Source: Vulcanimicrobiota bacterium
Lineage (GTDB): Bacteria; Vulcanimicrobiota; Vulcanimicrobiia; Vulcanimicrobiales; Vulcanimicrobiaceae
Direction: 5' to 3'
NCBI GenBank assembly: GCA_027306845.1
Contig: DAHUYY010000060.1
Coordinates: 1 to 9,757 of the forward strand
DNA length: 9,757 nt
A program made the position numbers and the translations under genes. The notes under the pieces are model-generated. The model saw only the letters and a program-made list of their open reading frames with translations, made no database searches and was not told where the DNA came from. Below, piece by piece: positions 1 to 6,568 of this stretch (the first letter of the stretch is position 1; the number at the start of each line of letters is the position of its first letter).

Positions 1-975
1 CAGCAGCCCCGGGATGCCGAAAAGCTCGCCGCCGGCAAAAACGGCGAACATCACCGCAATCGGGGAGACACCGACGGAATCGCCCATGATCTTCGGAACC
101 AGCACGTTATCGCTGATGCGTTCGACGACGAAGATAATGATCTGCACCCACAGCACCATCCACCAGCCCTGCGGCGCGCACAGAATGACGGCGATGAGTT
201 GGCCGATCACCGAGCCCAGCATCGGGATTGCATATGAAATTGCGACGATGACGCCGAGCAGCAGTGCGAATTTGAATCCAACGATCGCCGAGAGCACCCA
301 CACGGCGATGCCGGTAATCGCGCTGACGATCACTTGCCCGGATATATAACTGCCAAAGGTCCCCGCGATCTCGGTCAACACCTTATGCGCGACCGGGCGG
401 CGACTCGCAGGGAAGAGCGATGCGATTCCGTCGGCGATGCCGGCATCGTTCAATAGGAAAAATATCGATAGCACCAACGATGCAAAGGCTACGAATAGCC
501 CCGTCGCCGTACCGACCAAAATCTGTCCGACCGAACCAAGTGTCGTGCCGGCGAAACGTTGCAGCGAACCCGTGCCGATATGCGTGAGATCGATGCCGTT
601 GGTCGGAATGCTCATCTGCGGGAAATGTTGCTGGAGCGATTGTTCGACGGATACCGTCCACGCTTCGACCGCCGCGGCAATCGCGGGCAAGTTTTGCGCG
701 ATTCCCTGAATTTGCACGACCATGAGCGGAACGATGACCAGCAATGTGACGACGACGAGGAGAATTAAAACGACGAAAACGATCGCGACGGCCAACGGCT
801 TGGGCACGCGCATCGCTTCGAGCCGTTTAACGACGGGGCGCACGCCGGCAGCGATAAAGGCAGCGATAATAAAGACCGCGAGCGTTCGCGGAATATGCAT
901 TGCGAAAAGGTAGGCGAGAACGGCGAGCAGGACGCCGGCACCGACCATGAGCGCCCGACGCCACGGGAAACTCAT
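1..975 (-). CDS. AI-2E family transporter, 3' end cut off by the window
   Basis: Polytopic inner-membrane protein of the AI-2E transporter family (PF01594; formerly UPF0118), whose characterised members export autoinducer-2 or act as ion antiporters. The substrate here is unknown. All 325 codons present are open. Hydrophobic helices fall near residues 9-28, 29-46 and 58-84. A soluble amphipathic section follows, then a long membrane cluster from about 145. Family landmarks are the segment ISGQVIVSAITGIAVW, the proline-bearing turn SYAIPMLGSVIGQ, the motif NVLVPKIMGDSVG, and the closing GGELFGIPGLL at the window edge. Family members are about 350 residues long, so roughly 25-40 residues are missing. 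The ATG overlaps the TGA of the GNAT gene in an ATGA and has a GGGAAGAAG ribosome binding site. It is the last visible gene of the pyr chain. Family assignment is firm; function is open. Confidence 0.93.
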   Translation of the reverse strand, partial: MSFPWRRALMVGAGVLLAVLAYLFAMHIPRTLAVFIIAAFIAAGVRPVVKRLEAMRVPKPLAVAIVFVVLILLVVVTLLVIVPLMVVQIQGIAQNLPAIAAAVEAWTVSVEQSLQQHFPQMSIPTNGIDLTHIGTGSLQRFAGTTLGSVGQILVGTATGLFVAFASLVLSIFFLLNDAGIADGIASLFPASRRPVAHKVLTEIAGTFGSYISGQVIVSAITGIAVWVLSAIVGFKFALLLGVIVAISYAIPMLGSVIGQLIAVILCAPQGWWMVLWVQIIIFVVERISDNVLVPKIMGDSVGVSPIAVMFAVFAGGELFGIPGLL

Positions 976-1439
976 AGCTTCTTCCCGAGCAACCGGCGTT
1001 CGGTGCGATATCCCGCACGTTCGTAGAGCCGCTGGGCGGCGGCATTCCCCTCGGTCACCATAAGCCCGAGATACGGGGTTTCGTGTCGGCGAGCCTCTTC
1101 TTCGCAGGCGTCGAGAAGCAGGCTCCCAATACCGTGCCCGCGTTGCCCGACCTCGACAGCCATATAGGCGAGGAATGCCTGCGACAGCCCGGTCACTTCA
1201 TCGGGAAGATCGAAGACCACCAGGGCAAAGCCCAAGCGCAACTCTCCCTCGGCAGCAACGAGGATCGCGTGCGACCGCGAGTGGACGATCTCGAGTAGAC
1301 GCAGAAAATTCGTTCGCAACGCTTCCATCGGCGCTTCGCGAAGCGGCGAAACGCTACTTCCGAGCGATTCAACTCCACAGCGTTCGATAAATGCACGGTC
1401 GGCCGCACCCGCGGCCCGGCGCACCGTCGGCGCGCTCAT
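972..1439 (-). CDS. GNAT family N-acetyltransferase
   Basis: Predicted 155-residue acetyl-CoA-dependent N-acetyltransferase of the GNAT fold, probably cytosolic. The substrate cannot be told from the sequence. The acetyl-CoA pyrophosphate loop is visible as QRGHGIGSLLLDAC at about residues 99-112, following the strand AYMAVEV. Near the C-terminus, EGNAAAQRLYERAGY (about 130-144) is the usual motif B region, where the Asn and Tyr contact CoA. A much longer reading starting at 1646 is open, but that extra part is a shadow of hisC. The ATG at 1439 forms an ATGA with the hisC stop and sits behind GGGAGGGGG, so I chose it. The 3' end overlaps the AI-2E transporter gene by four bases. Its place in a pyrimidine/histidine chain gives no clear hint of substrate. 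Confidence 0.9.
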   Translation of the reverse strand: MSAPTVRRAAGAADRAFIERCGVESLGSSVSPLREAPMEALRTNFLRLLEIVHSRSHAILVAAEGELRLGFALVVFDLPDEVTGLSQAFLAYMAVEVGQRGHGIGSLLLDACEEEARRHETPYLGLMVTEGNAAAQRLYERAGYRTERRLLGKKL

Positions 1440-2521
1440 GCGCCCCCTCCCGAGGTCACGGCGTCGAGTGCGGCAAGAAAGGCATCGTTCTCCTCGGGCG
1501 TTCCCACCGTCACCCGTAATCGCCCCGGCATACGCAGTGCGTCGCCCGAACGCACGATAATGCCGCGTTCGAGAAGCGCTTCGTAGGCGGCGTGCGCCGC
1601 GATCGGCACGGTGACTGCATAAAAGTTGGCGCCGCTCGGGTAGCAATGATGCCCGCGTCGCTCGAGCTCTGCCGTTACGCGCGAGCGCTCCGATGCATTG
1701 AGCAGCACGCTCTTTTCGAGGAAGGCGATATCATCGAGCGCCGCCGCCGCACCGATCGCGGCCGGGCGCGAAACGTTAAATGGTAGGCGCACCCGTTGGA
1801 GCCAACCGATACTCTCTCGATCGCCGTACGCATAGCCGAACCGCAGGCTCGCAAGGCCGTATGCTTTCGACATCGTGCGCAGCACGACGATGTTACCGCG
1901 CTCGCGCACCGCCCGAGCGAGTTCGAAACCCGGCGCCTCAAGGTACTCGGCATACGCTCGATCGATCACCAACAGTACTTCGGGCGATAGACGCTCGAAG
2001 AGCGCGCTCCACACCGGCGGTGACAGAAACGTCCCCGTTGGATTGTTGGGATCGCAAACAAAAAACGCTTTCGTGCGTGGCCCCACCGCTGCGAGCATCC
2101 GCTCGATATCGTGCACGCCGTTGAGAAGCGGCACTTCAACCGGTATCGCGCCGACGAGCGATACCGCCGACCGATAGAGCGAGAACGTCGGATCGGCGAT
2201 GACGGCTTCGTCGCCCGGGTCGAGGAAACTCTGCGCGATGGTGTTGATGAGTTCGTTGCTACCGTGCCCCAGCACCACGTTTTCGGCATGCAGCCCTTCG
2301 CGCTCTCCCAATCGCTCGCGCAATTCTTCGTACGCGTCGTCGAGATAGAGATGGAGCAAGTCGGCAGAGCGTAGCGCCGCAAGTGCGAGCGGCGAGGAGC
2401 CGAGCGGATTTTCGTTCGACGCGAGCTTGACGATTCGCGCGTGCCCGAAACGGCGGCGCACCTCTTCGATGCTGTTGCCCGCCACGTAGGGTGCGATCGC
2501 ACGAACCGCCGATCGGCTCAC
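1436..2521 (-). CDS. hisC: Histidinol-phosphate aminotransferase
   Basis: PLP-dependent class I/II aminotransferase, 361 residues, normal length for HisC. It converts imidazole-acetol phosphate and glutamate to histidinol phosphate and 2-oxoglutarate in histidine synthesis. Landmarks are SNENP (35-39), GHGSNELI (85-92), CDPNNPTG (156-163), D187 and Y190 of the cofactor pocket, and the Schiff-base lysine K219 in TMSKAYGLASLRFGYA. R323 and R335, near the C-terminus, could be the substrate-phosphate/carboxylate arginines. The usual D-E-A-Y reads D-R-A-Y here; the conserved D and Y remain. The start is GTG, overlapping the pyrE TGA as GTGA, with only a weak upstream GGGG-type ribosome binding site, so coupling to pyrE is likely. 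Related aminotransferases acting on aromatic amino acids share these motifs, and the other his genes are not in view, so a broader specificity cannot be excluded. Confidence 0.93.
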   Translation of the reverse strand: MSRSAVRAIAPYVAGNSIEEVRRRFGHARIVKLASNENPLGSSPLALAALRSADLLHLYLDDAYEELRERLGEREGLHAENVVLGHGSNELINTIAQSFLDPGDEAVIADPTFSLYRSAVSLVGAIPVEVPLLNGVHDIERMLAAVGPRTKAFFVCDPNNPTGTFLSPPVWSALFERLSPEVLLVIDRAYAEYLEAPGFELARAVRERGNIVVLRTMSKAYGLASLRFGYAYGDRESIGWLQRVRLPFNVSRPAAIGAAAALDDIAFLEKSVLLNASERSRVTAELERRGHHCYPSGANFYAVTVPIAAHAAYEALLERGIIVRSGDALRMPGRLRVTVGTPEENDAFLAALDAVTSGGGA

Positions 2522-3087
2522 GCCCGGCGCGACCCCGGATCGTTAATCGGCTCGCCGCGAGCGCAGAGCGGGCACTCTTCGGCGGCGAACGACTCGATCG
2601 GCATCTCTAAGAGCGCTTCGAATCGCACGCCGAAATCGGGGAGGGAGCGCGCGACGATCGCACCGACGCCGATGCACTGCGCGCCGGTCGCGCGAACCAG
2701 GTCGAGCACCTCGCGAACCGATCCGCCGGTCGTGACGACATCTTCGACGACGAGCACCCGGTCCTCGGGAGCGAGCGAAAAACCGCGGCGCAAAACCGGG
2801 ACGCCGCCTTCCTTCTCGACGAAGATCGCGCGCAGCCCCAACGCGCGCGCCGTCTCGTAGCCCAAAATAATTCCGCCGACCGCCGCGCTCACGACGATCG
2901 TCGGCCGCTCCGCTGCGAATCGTGCGGCGAGCGCTTCGGCAACGGGCGTGACGAGCTTCGGTTCTTCGAGAATACGAAATTTCTGCACGAAGCGGTCGCT
3001 ATGCCGCCCCGAAGAGAGACGGAAATGTCCCTCCAAGAGCGCTCCGCGTTCGCGCAGCGCCGCGCGCAGTTGGGCAGCGTCGATCAT
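2518..3087 (-). CDS. pyrE: Orotate phosphoribosyltransferase
   Basis: Type I phosphoribosyltransferase, 189 residues, that joins orotate to PRPP to give OMP, the fifth step of de novo UMP synthesis. The PRPP-binding signature VLVVEDVVTTGGSV spans 111-124. The substrate loop SSGRHSD is at 25-31 and EKEGG at 91-95. The C-terminus carries ECPLCARGEP with two cysteines (C172 and C175) and ends near DPGSRR. This tail is typical of the Thermus-like PyrE group and absent from the E. coli type. The ATG overlaps the pyrF TGA (ATGA), with a GAGG ribosome binding site about eight bases upstream; the 3' end overlaps the GTG of hisC. It sits directly after pyrF, so the last two UMP steps are adjacent. Confidence 0.96.
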   Translation of the reverse strand: MIDAAQLRAALRERGALLEGHFRLSSGRHSDRFVQKFRILEEPKLVTPVAEALAARFAAERPTIVVSAAVGGIILGYETARALGLRAIFVEKEGGVPVLRRGFSLAPEDRVLVVEDVVTTGGSVREVLDLVRATGAQCIGVGAIVARSLPDFGVRFEALLEMPIESFAAEECPLCARGEPINDPGSRRA

Positions 3088-3797
3088 GCCCGCGCCTCGA
3101 CGATCTCGTCGAGGATCGCGCGCGTGGCGGCGAGACGATCGGGGGCGGTGAGAATCGGGCGCCCGACCACGATATAATCGCTCCCCGCAGCGACCGCACT
3201 ACGCGGGGTCGCGATGCGCCGTTGGTCGTGCGACTCGGCGTTCTCGGGGCGAATCCCCGGCGTAAGCGCGAGAAAGTTTCCGCCGTACGCCGCCTTCAGC
3301 GCGGCAACCTCGTGAACGCTGCAGATCGCACCGTCGCAGCCTGCACTCCGTGCAATGCCCGCGAGGCGCATCGCAATACCGCCGATATCTCCACCGATAC
3401 CCAACTCGTCGGCGTCGCGCTGCTCCATGCTCGTGAGCATCGTCACGGCAAATATCTCGGGGCGCGTGATTCCCAGTTGCTCTGCGCGATGCGCCGCCGC
3501 GTCGACGGCGGCATGCATCATCCGCGAGCCTCCAAGCGCGTGAACGTTGACGATCGATGCGTTCGGTCGAACGAGCCGTTCCATCGCCGCACCGACGGTG
3601 CGCGGAATATCGTGCAATTTGACGTCGATAAAGAGCCGTACGTCGCGAGCCTCCGCATGCGCGAAGATCCGCTCGGGGTACCCGCAGAGCCCTTCGAGAC
3701 CGATCTTGAAAATAACATCGGTTTCGTAGAGCTCATCGATGCAGCGTTCCGCTTCCTCGGCGGTCGGCAGATCGAGTGCCACGATTAATTGGGCCAT
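3084..3797 (-). CDS. pyrF: Orotidine-5'-phosphate decarboxylase
   Basis: Family I OMP decarboxylase, 237 residues, a TIM-barrel enzyme that makes UMP from OMP. The catalytic D-x-K-x-x-D is visible as D58-V-K60-L-H-D63, followed by the usual IP. The N-terminal strand LIVALDL carries the conserved D9. LTPGIRP is the phosphate-side loop, and VVGRPI near the C-terminus supplies the phosphate-binding arginine. An upstream ATG at 3839 is in frame, but it lies inside pyrD and adds residues unlike the family. The ATG at 3797 is preceded by GAAGGA at seven bases and starts at the family's normal MAQLIVALD, so it is preferred. The gap from the pyrD stop is only four bases, and pyrF's ribosome binding site lies within the last pyrD codons. 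Confidence 0.96.
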   Translation of the reverse strand: MAQLIVALDLPTAEEAERCIDELYETDVIFKIGLEGLCGYPERIFAHAEARDVRLFIDVKLHDIPRTVGAAMERLVRPNASIVNVHALGGSRMMHAAVDAAAHRAEQLGITRPEIFAVTMLTSMEQRDADELGIGGDIGGIAMRLAGIARSAGCDGAICSVHEVAALKAAYGGNFLALTPGIRPENAESHDQRRIATPRSAVAAGSDYIVVGRPILTAPDRLAATRAILDEIVEARA

Positions 3798-3801
3798 GTA
3801 G

Positions 3802-4767
3802 TTATCCTTCATCTCCTTCAATTTGATTGATGTTGGCAAACCCGGTGTTCGCCGCGCCGACGAGATCGCGCAGGCGGCGAACGTTTTGCTGCGTCATGTA
3901 CTCGACGATTCCATCGAGAATTCCCCTCGGCGCGCGCGGGTCGGCACAGTTCGCGTGTCCCACTCCGACGGCGCTCGCACCGGCGAGGATAAACTCCAGC
4001 GCATCGCTCGCCGTCTCGATGCCACCTTGCCCGACGATCGGCACCGAGACCGCACGTGCGACTTCGTAGACTGCGAGGAGCGCGATCGGCCGAATCGCCG
4101 CGCCGGAGAGCCCGCCGGTTACATTTCCCAAGCGTGGTTTGCGTTGGTAAATATCGATCGCCATCCCACGGACGGTATTAACGACCGCGAGTGCATCGGC
4201 TCCGGCCGCGACCGCCGAACGCGCGATCGTGGCGATATCGGTAACGTTCGGCGAGAGCTTCGCGATGAGCGGCTTATCGGTCGTGGCGCGAGCGGCCCGA
4301 ACGACGCGCGCCGTCAACTCGGGGTCGCAAGCAAATGTCTCGCCTTCGTGTGCGACGTTCGGGCACGAAATATTGAGCTCGATCGCGGCGATCTCGTTAC
4401 GCGCAGCGAGCCGTTCGCAGACGTACGCGTAATCGTCGACGCTGAAACCGGCGACGCTGCCGATCGTCGCGCATGGCGTCTGCGCGAACTTCGCGACATC
4501 GTGCTGCAGGTACCATTCGATGCCCGGATTCTGCAGCCCGATTGCATTGAGCATTCCCGCGGGTGTATGCACGATGCGCGGCGTCGGGTTCCCCATGCGC
4601 GGTCGGCGCGTCACGCTCTTGAGCACGACGGCACCGAGACGCGAGAGATCGACATAGGGAGCGAACTCCGCACCGCTGCCGTAACAACCGCTCAACGCGA
4701 CGGTTGGATAGGGAAGAACGAGCGATCCGATCCGTGCGCTCAGGTCGAATTTCGAAAGCTCTACCAT
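3802..4767 (-). CDS. pyrD: Dihydroorotate dehydrogenase class 1B, catalytic FMN subunit
   Basis: TIM-barrel flavoprotein, 321 residues, that oxidises dihydroorotate to orotate on FMN and passes electrons to its partner PyrK, then to NAD. The catalytic base of class 1 enzymes is C135 in the loop ELNISCPNV (130-138). Class 2 quinone-linked enzymes have Ser there. Other landmarks are LSGCYGSG near the N-terminus, AGMLNAIGLQNPG (70-82), the lysine of LIAKLSPNV, VVNTVRGM, and the FMN-phosphate loop GQGGIETASDALEFILAGA. The Cys and the adjacent pyrK together make this the NAD-dependent heterotetrameric type. The ATG overlaps the pyrK stop by seven bases and has only a poor ribosome binding site, so its translation probably depends on pyrK. 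Confidence 0.96.
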   Translation of the reverse strand: MVELSKFDLSARIGSLVLPYPTVALSGCYGSGAEFAPYVDLSRLGAVVLKSVTRRPRMGNPTPRIVHTPAGMLNAIGLQNPGIEWYLQHDVAKFAQTPCATIGSVAGFSVDDYAYVCERLAARNEIAAIELNISCPNVAHEGETFACDPELTARVVRAARATTDKPLIAKLSPNVTDIATIARSAVAAGADALAVVNTVRGMAIDIYQRKPRLGNVTGGLSGAAIRPIALLAVYEVARAVSVPIVGQGGIETASDALEFILAGASAVGVGHANCADPRAPRGILDGIVEYMTQQNVRRLRDLVGAANTGFANINQIEGDEG

Positions 4768-5585
4768 CGCAACTCATGCGCCCGGAAGACGGGGCCTTCG
4801 ACGCAGACGCGCGCGTGCACGACGTCGCTGCCATCGGCGTCACTCGGAGGAAAGGACGGCGCTTGCGCGCTCGTGCGCACGATCGGCACGACGCAGCCCC
4901 AGCAACCGCCGACCCCGCAGCCGAACGCTTCTTCCAGCGAGAGTTGCGCGGGAATGTTGCGCTCTTGCGCGTAGGCGGAGACGGCGCGCAGCATCGGCGT
5001 TGGACCGCAGGCGAGAATCGCTTCGGCGGCATCTTCGCGCGCGAGCAGCTCGGTCACAACCCCGTTATATCCTCGCGAGCCATCGTCGGTTGCAAGCAGC
5101 AGTTCGCAGCCCTCGGCGGCGAAGCGTTCGGCTTCGACGAGCCGCTCCGCCGTTCGCGCTCCGTAAAAGAGTCGCACGCGCGCGCCGCGCGCAAGCAACG
5201 CCTGCGCCGGCAAGAGCACCGACGCGATTCCAACGCCCCCCGCGACGATCGCAACGTCGCGTTCCGCTCCCTCGCAATCGAAGCCGTTCCCGAGCGGAGC
5301 CACGAGATCGAGCCGATCGCCGACGCGCAATGCACCCAGACGACGCGTGCGATCGCCGGCGAGAAAAAAAAGAAGCGAACAACGCTCGCCGCGTGCTTCG
5401 TAGATACCTAATGCAACGCCGGCGGCCTGGCCGCCGGGGAGTAACGCCATCGCAAAGTGACCGGGGCGCACTCTCTCCACGAGCCCCGGCGCCTCAACGC
5501 CGAGGAGTATGACGTCGCGAGCAACCTCCGAACGGTCGAGGATGCGGGTAGGAACGAGAGCCGAAATCGGTGATGCGAGCGCCAC
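4761..5585 (-). CDS. pyrK: Dihydroorotate dehydrogenase electron-transfer subunit PyrK
   Basis: FAD and 2Fe-2S protein of the ferredoxin-reductase family that carries electrons from PyrD to NAD. With the GTG start it has 274 residues. Visible features are PGHF at 41-44, VAPLGNGF, the NAD-site loop AGGVGIA (115-121), CGPTPML (193-199), and the 2Fe-2S ligands C223, C228, C231 and C261 in FGCGVGGCWGC and RVCVEGPVF. The interval between the last two cysteines is 29 residues, about 15 longer than in B. subtilis PyrK. The usual RPxS segment that binds FAD reads GVALGI (56-61). Start choice is uncertain: the GTG matches the family's N-terminus with GGAG 13 bases upstream. An ATG at 5645 would add 20 atypical residues and has no ribosome binding site. 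An ATG at 5705 would run through the neighbour's leader. Confidence 0.92.
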   Translation of the reverse strand: MALASPISALVPTRILDRSEVARDVILLGVEAPGLVERVRPGHFAMALLPGGQAAGVALGIYEARGERCSLLFFLAGDRTRRLGALRVGDRLDLVAPLGNGFDCEGAERDVAIVAGGVGIASVLLPAQALLARGARVRLFYGARTAERLVEAERFAAEGCELLLATDDGSRGYNGVVTELLAREDAAEAILACGPTPMLRAVSAYAQERNIPAQLSLEEAFGCGVGGCWGCVVPIVRTSAQAPSFPPSDADGSDVVHARVCVEGPVFRAHELRW

Positions 5586-5655
5586 GGGCAGGCTTTTTCT
5601 CCAAATCTTAAAAAAACTCTCGGGAATATCACTGAACCTTCTCATCGTTTTAGCC

Positions 5656-5684
5656 GTTATACGTAGTAGAGTCGGAGGACTCAG
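5656..5684 (-). promoter_or_regulatory. Candidate housekeeping-type promoter for the pyr operon
   Basis: On the minus strand, TATAAC (5661 to 5656) matches the -10 consensus at five of six positions. CTGAGT (5684 to 5679) lies 17 bases upstream and keeps the TGA core of a -35 box. Transcription would start near 5649. That leaves about 64 nt of leader before the GTG at 5585 but only a few bases before the ATG at 5645, which indirectly favours the GTG. The -35 match is poor, so this is tentative. Confidence 0.35.
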
Positions 5685-5703
5685 TAGGAAAGGGGGGACC
5701 GAC
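5669..5703 (+). promoter_or_regulatory. Leader of the small gene: alternative short stems around a strong ribosome binding site
   Basis: The sequence before the ATG at 5706 holds a GGGGGGA ribosome binding site (5692-5698) seven bases from the start, plus AGGAAAG just upstream. GAGTC (5669-5673) can pair with GACTC (5678-5682), closing a four-base loop. Alternatively, GTCGG (5671-5675) can pair with CCGAC (5699-5703), enclosing the ribosome binding site. The two stems share bases and exclude each other. Both are only five base pairs, so a regulatory role is speculative. Confidence 0.3.
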
Positions 5704-5705
5704 AA

Positions 5706-5849
5706 ATGTCCGGAGTAATGGTTTTCACCAGCTTGGCAGAGGCGCTACGCGCAGGTTACCAAGTGTACGAACGCACGAATGAAGGGTATTTGGTTCGGAC
5801 CCGAACCGATGCGGGTTGGGCACTCGCACTGGTGAACTGCAAACCGTAG
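5706..5849 (+). CDS. Small protein of unknown function, 47 residues
   Basis: I do not recognise this protein. Its 47 codons run from ATG to TAG, with an unusually strong ribosome binding site (GGGGGGA, seven bases upstream). There is a second in-frame ATG four codons in, which has worse spacing. The sequence starts with a short hydrophobic stretch, MSGVMVFTSLAEALRAG, which would form a helix. Two probable beta strands follow, YQVYERTNEGYLVRTRT and GWALALV, and it ends NCKP with a single Cys. It is not a signal peptide or a membrane helix, and its composition (aromatics, alternating polar and apolar residues) looks like a folded mini-domain rather than a random frame. It is the only gene on this strand between two leftward genes, with its own leader and a strong hairpin 48 bases after the stop, so it is probably monocistronic. 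Confidence 0.72.
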   Translation: MSGVMVFTSLAEALRAGYQVYERTNEGYLVRTRTDAGWALALVNCKP

Positions 5850-5897
5850 TCTCTTTCCAAATCACGAACGTCTCCTTCAACGAAACGTAGCAGCAAG

Positions 5898-5933
5898 CGA
5901 AGAGGCCGCCGGATCAGTCCGGCGGCCTCTTCG
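5898..5933. terminator. Perfect 16-bp hairpin between convergent genes, probable bidirectional terminator
   Basis: Arms CGAAGAGGCCGCCGGA (5898-5913) and TCCGGCGGCCTCTTCG (5918-5933) are exact reverse complements around the loop TCAG. It lies between the stop of the rightward small gene and the stop of the leftward DUF6249-like gene, exactly where a shared terminator belongs. Neither side has a real U-tract. It may therefore be a Rho-assisted or weak intrinsic terminator, or a stabilising 3' structure. The rest of 5850-5953 shows nothing else. Confidence 0.75.
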
Positions 5934-5953
5934 TATCCTCAAGCGCTCTGCCT

Positions 5954-6532
5954 TTAACGGCGGGTCGGCGGCTTCGGCGGCTCGTCGAGCCCCGGCGTAG
6001 ATCCGGGGCGCCAGCCCCATGGCGATCCGCTCGGCGGCGGCGGCGCATTCGGCGGCATTCCACTCGGAGGGACCGGCCCCGGCGGCGGCATGCGGTACGA
6101 GCGCCCGATGCCGAAGCCGCCGATCTGCGCGCCGGAGAGCACCGCTCCGCTCACCTGAGCGAGCCCGATGAAGAGCGGGATCAGCCCGGCGATGAGCCAC
6201 GGGCCGGGTGAAATCGTGCCGTGGTGGTAGCCGATGAACGAGAGCCCGACGACGATCGCCATGCCGACGAAGGTGGTCGTGATGCCGCGCTGGAGCCGCG
6301 CGTTGGCATAGAAGAGGTAGGCAGAGTCGCCATCGACCGAGGGCGGCACCCCCATCTTTGCAGCCATCCTCATCGCTCGATTGGCATAGCGGGGATCGGC
6401 GTCAACCGGGAAGCCGTGCTGGATCATCGCGATCCGTTCCTGATGTTTGAGCACCCGATGGACCATGATGGCCACGATCGGCAGCCCGAAGATACAGAAG
6501 ACGGCGATCGCACCGACTGCGTTGTCACTCAT
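5954..6532 (-). CDS. DUF6249-like membrane protein with proline-rich tail
   Basis: Predicted inner-membrane protein of 192 residues with three hydrophobic helices, near 6-25, 84-103 and 111-132. After helix 1, HRVLKHQERIAMIQHGFP resembles the ERxAMIEKG segment seen in DUF6249 proteins, and LQRGITTTFVGMAIVVGL resembles the second conserved block. The C-terminal 45 residues are rich in Pro and Gly (MPPPGPVPPSG, PNAPPPPSG) and look disordered and cytoplasmic or surface-facing. Function is unknown. The ATG at 6532 has a clear AAGGAG ribosome binding site eight to nine bases upstream. The gene is divergent from an ECF sigma factor gene and has an ECF-like promoter signal upstream, so it is a plausible target of that sigma factor. 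The family link is from memory of the motif and is moderate. Confidence 0.85.
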   Translation of the reverse strand: MSDNAVGAIAVFCIFGLPIVAIMVHRVLKHQERIAMIQHGFPVDADPRYANRAMRMAAKMGVPPSVDGDSAYLFYANARLQRGITTTFVGMAIVVGLSFIGYHHGTISPGPWLIAGLIPLFIGLAQVSGAVLSGAQIGGFGIGRSYRMPPPGPVPPSGMPPNAPPPPSGSPWGWRPGSTPGLDEPPKPPTRR

Positions 6533-6568
6533 ACCCGAACTCCTTGCCTGGTTTCATCATACCCCACA

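Larger units (their letters stand above)
5586..5705. promoter_or_regulatory. Divergent regulatory region between pyrK and the small rightward gene
   Basis: This 120-bp stretch is richer in A and T than its surroundings, which suits a promoter region. It must serve the leftward pyr chain and the rightward small gene. It contains runs of A and T, including a seven-base run at about 5611-5617, and a short palindrome at 5669-5682. I see no Rho-independent attenuator or PyrR-type anti-terminator ahead of pyrK. Confidence 0.6.

Noticed and set aside
1440..1646. Longer GNAT reading frame starting inside hisC
   Set aside because: The added section is Arg-rich shadow sequence. The ATG at 1439 has a strong ribosome binding site and the ATGA junction.
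1958..1969. D-R-A-Y in place of D-E-A-Y in HisC as a possible loss of function
   Set aside because: The catalytic Asp and Tyr are kept and the Glu is not a catalytic residue, so this is probably ordinary variation.
3798..3839. Upstream ATG of pyrF
   Set aside because: It lies within pyrD, while the ATG at 3797 has GAAGGA and the family's usual N-terminus.
3823..4974. Long open frame of 383 codons on the plus strand
   Set aside because: It is antisense to pyrD and pyrK, which have complete family motifs. Its product is low-complexity and Arg/Asp-rich, as expected of a GC-rich shadow.
5632..5663. Plus-strand CTGAAC and TATACG as a promoter for the small gene
   Set aside because: The spacing is about 20 bases and both boxes match poorly, too weak to annotate.
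5586..5705. N-terminal extension of pyrK to an ATG at 5705 or 5645
   Set aside because: The extra residues do not resemble PyrK. The region is AT-rich and promoter-like, neither ATG has a ribosome binding site, and the 5705 start would run through the small gene's leader.
6533..6556. Second leftward TGAAAC with 17-base spacing
   Set aside because: What follows is TATG at the gene's own start codon, not CGTA, so it cannot act as the same type of promoter for this gene.
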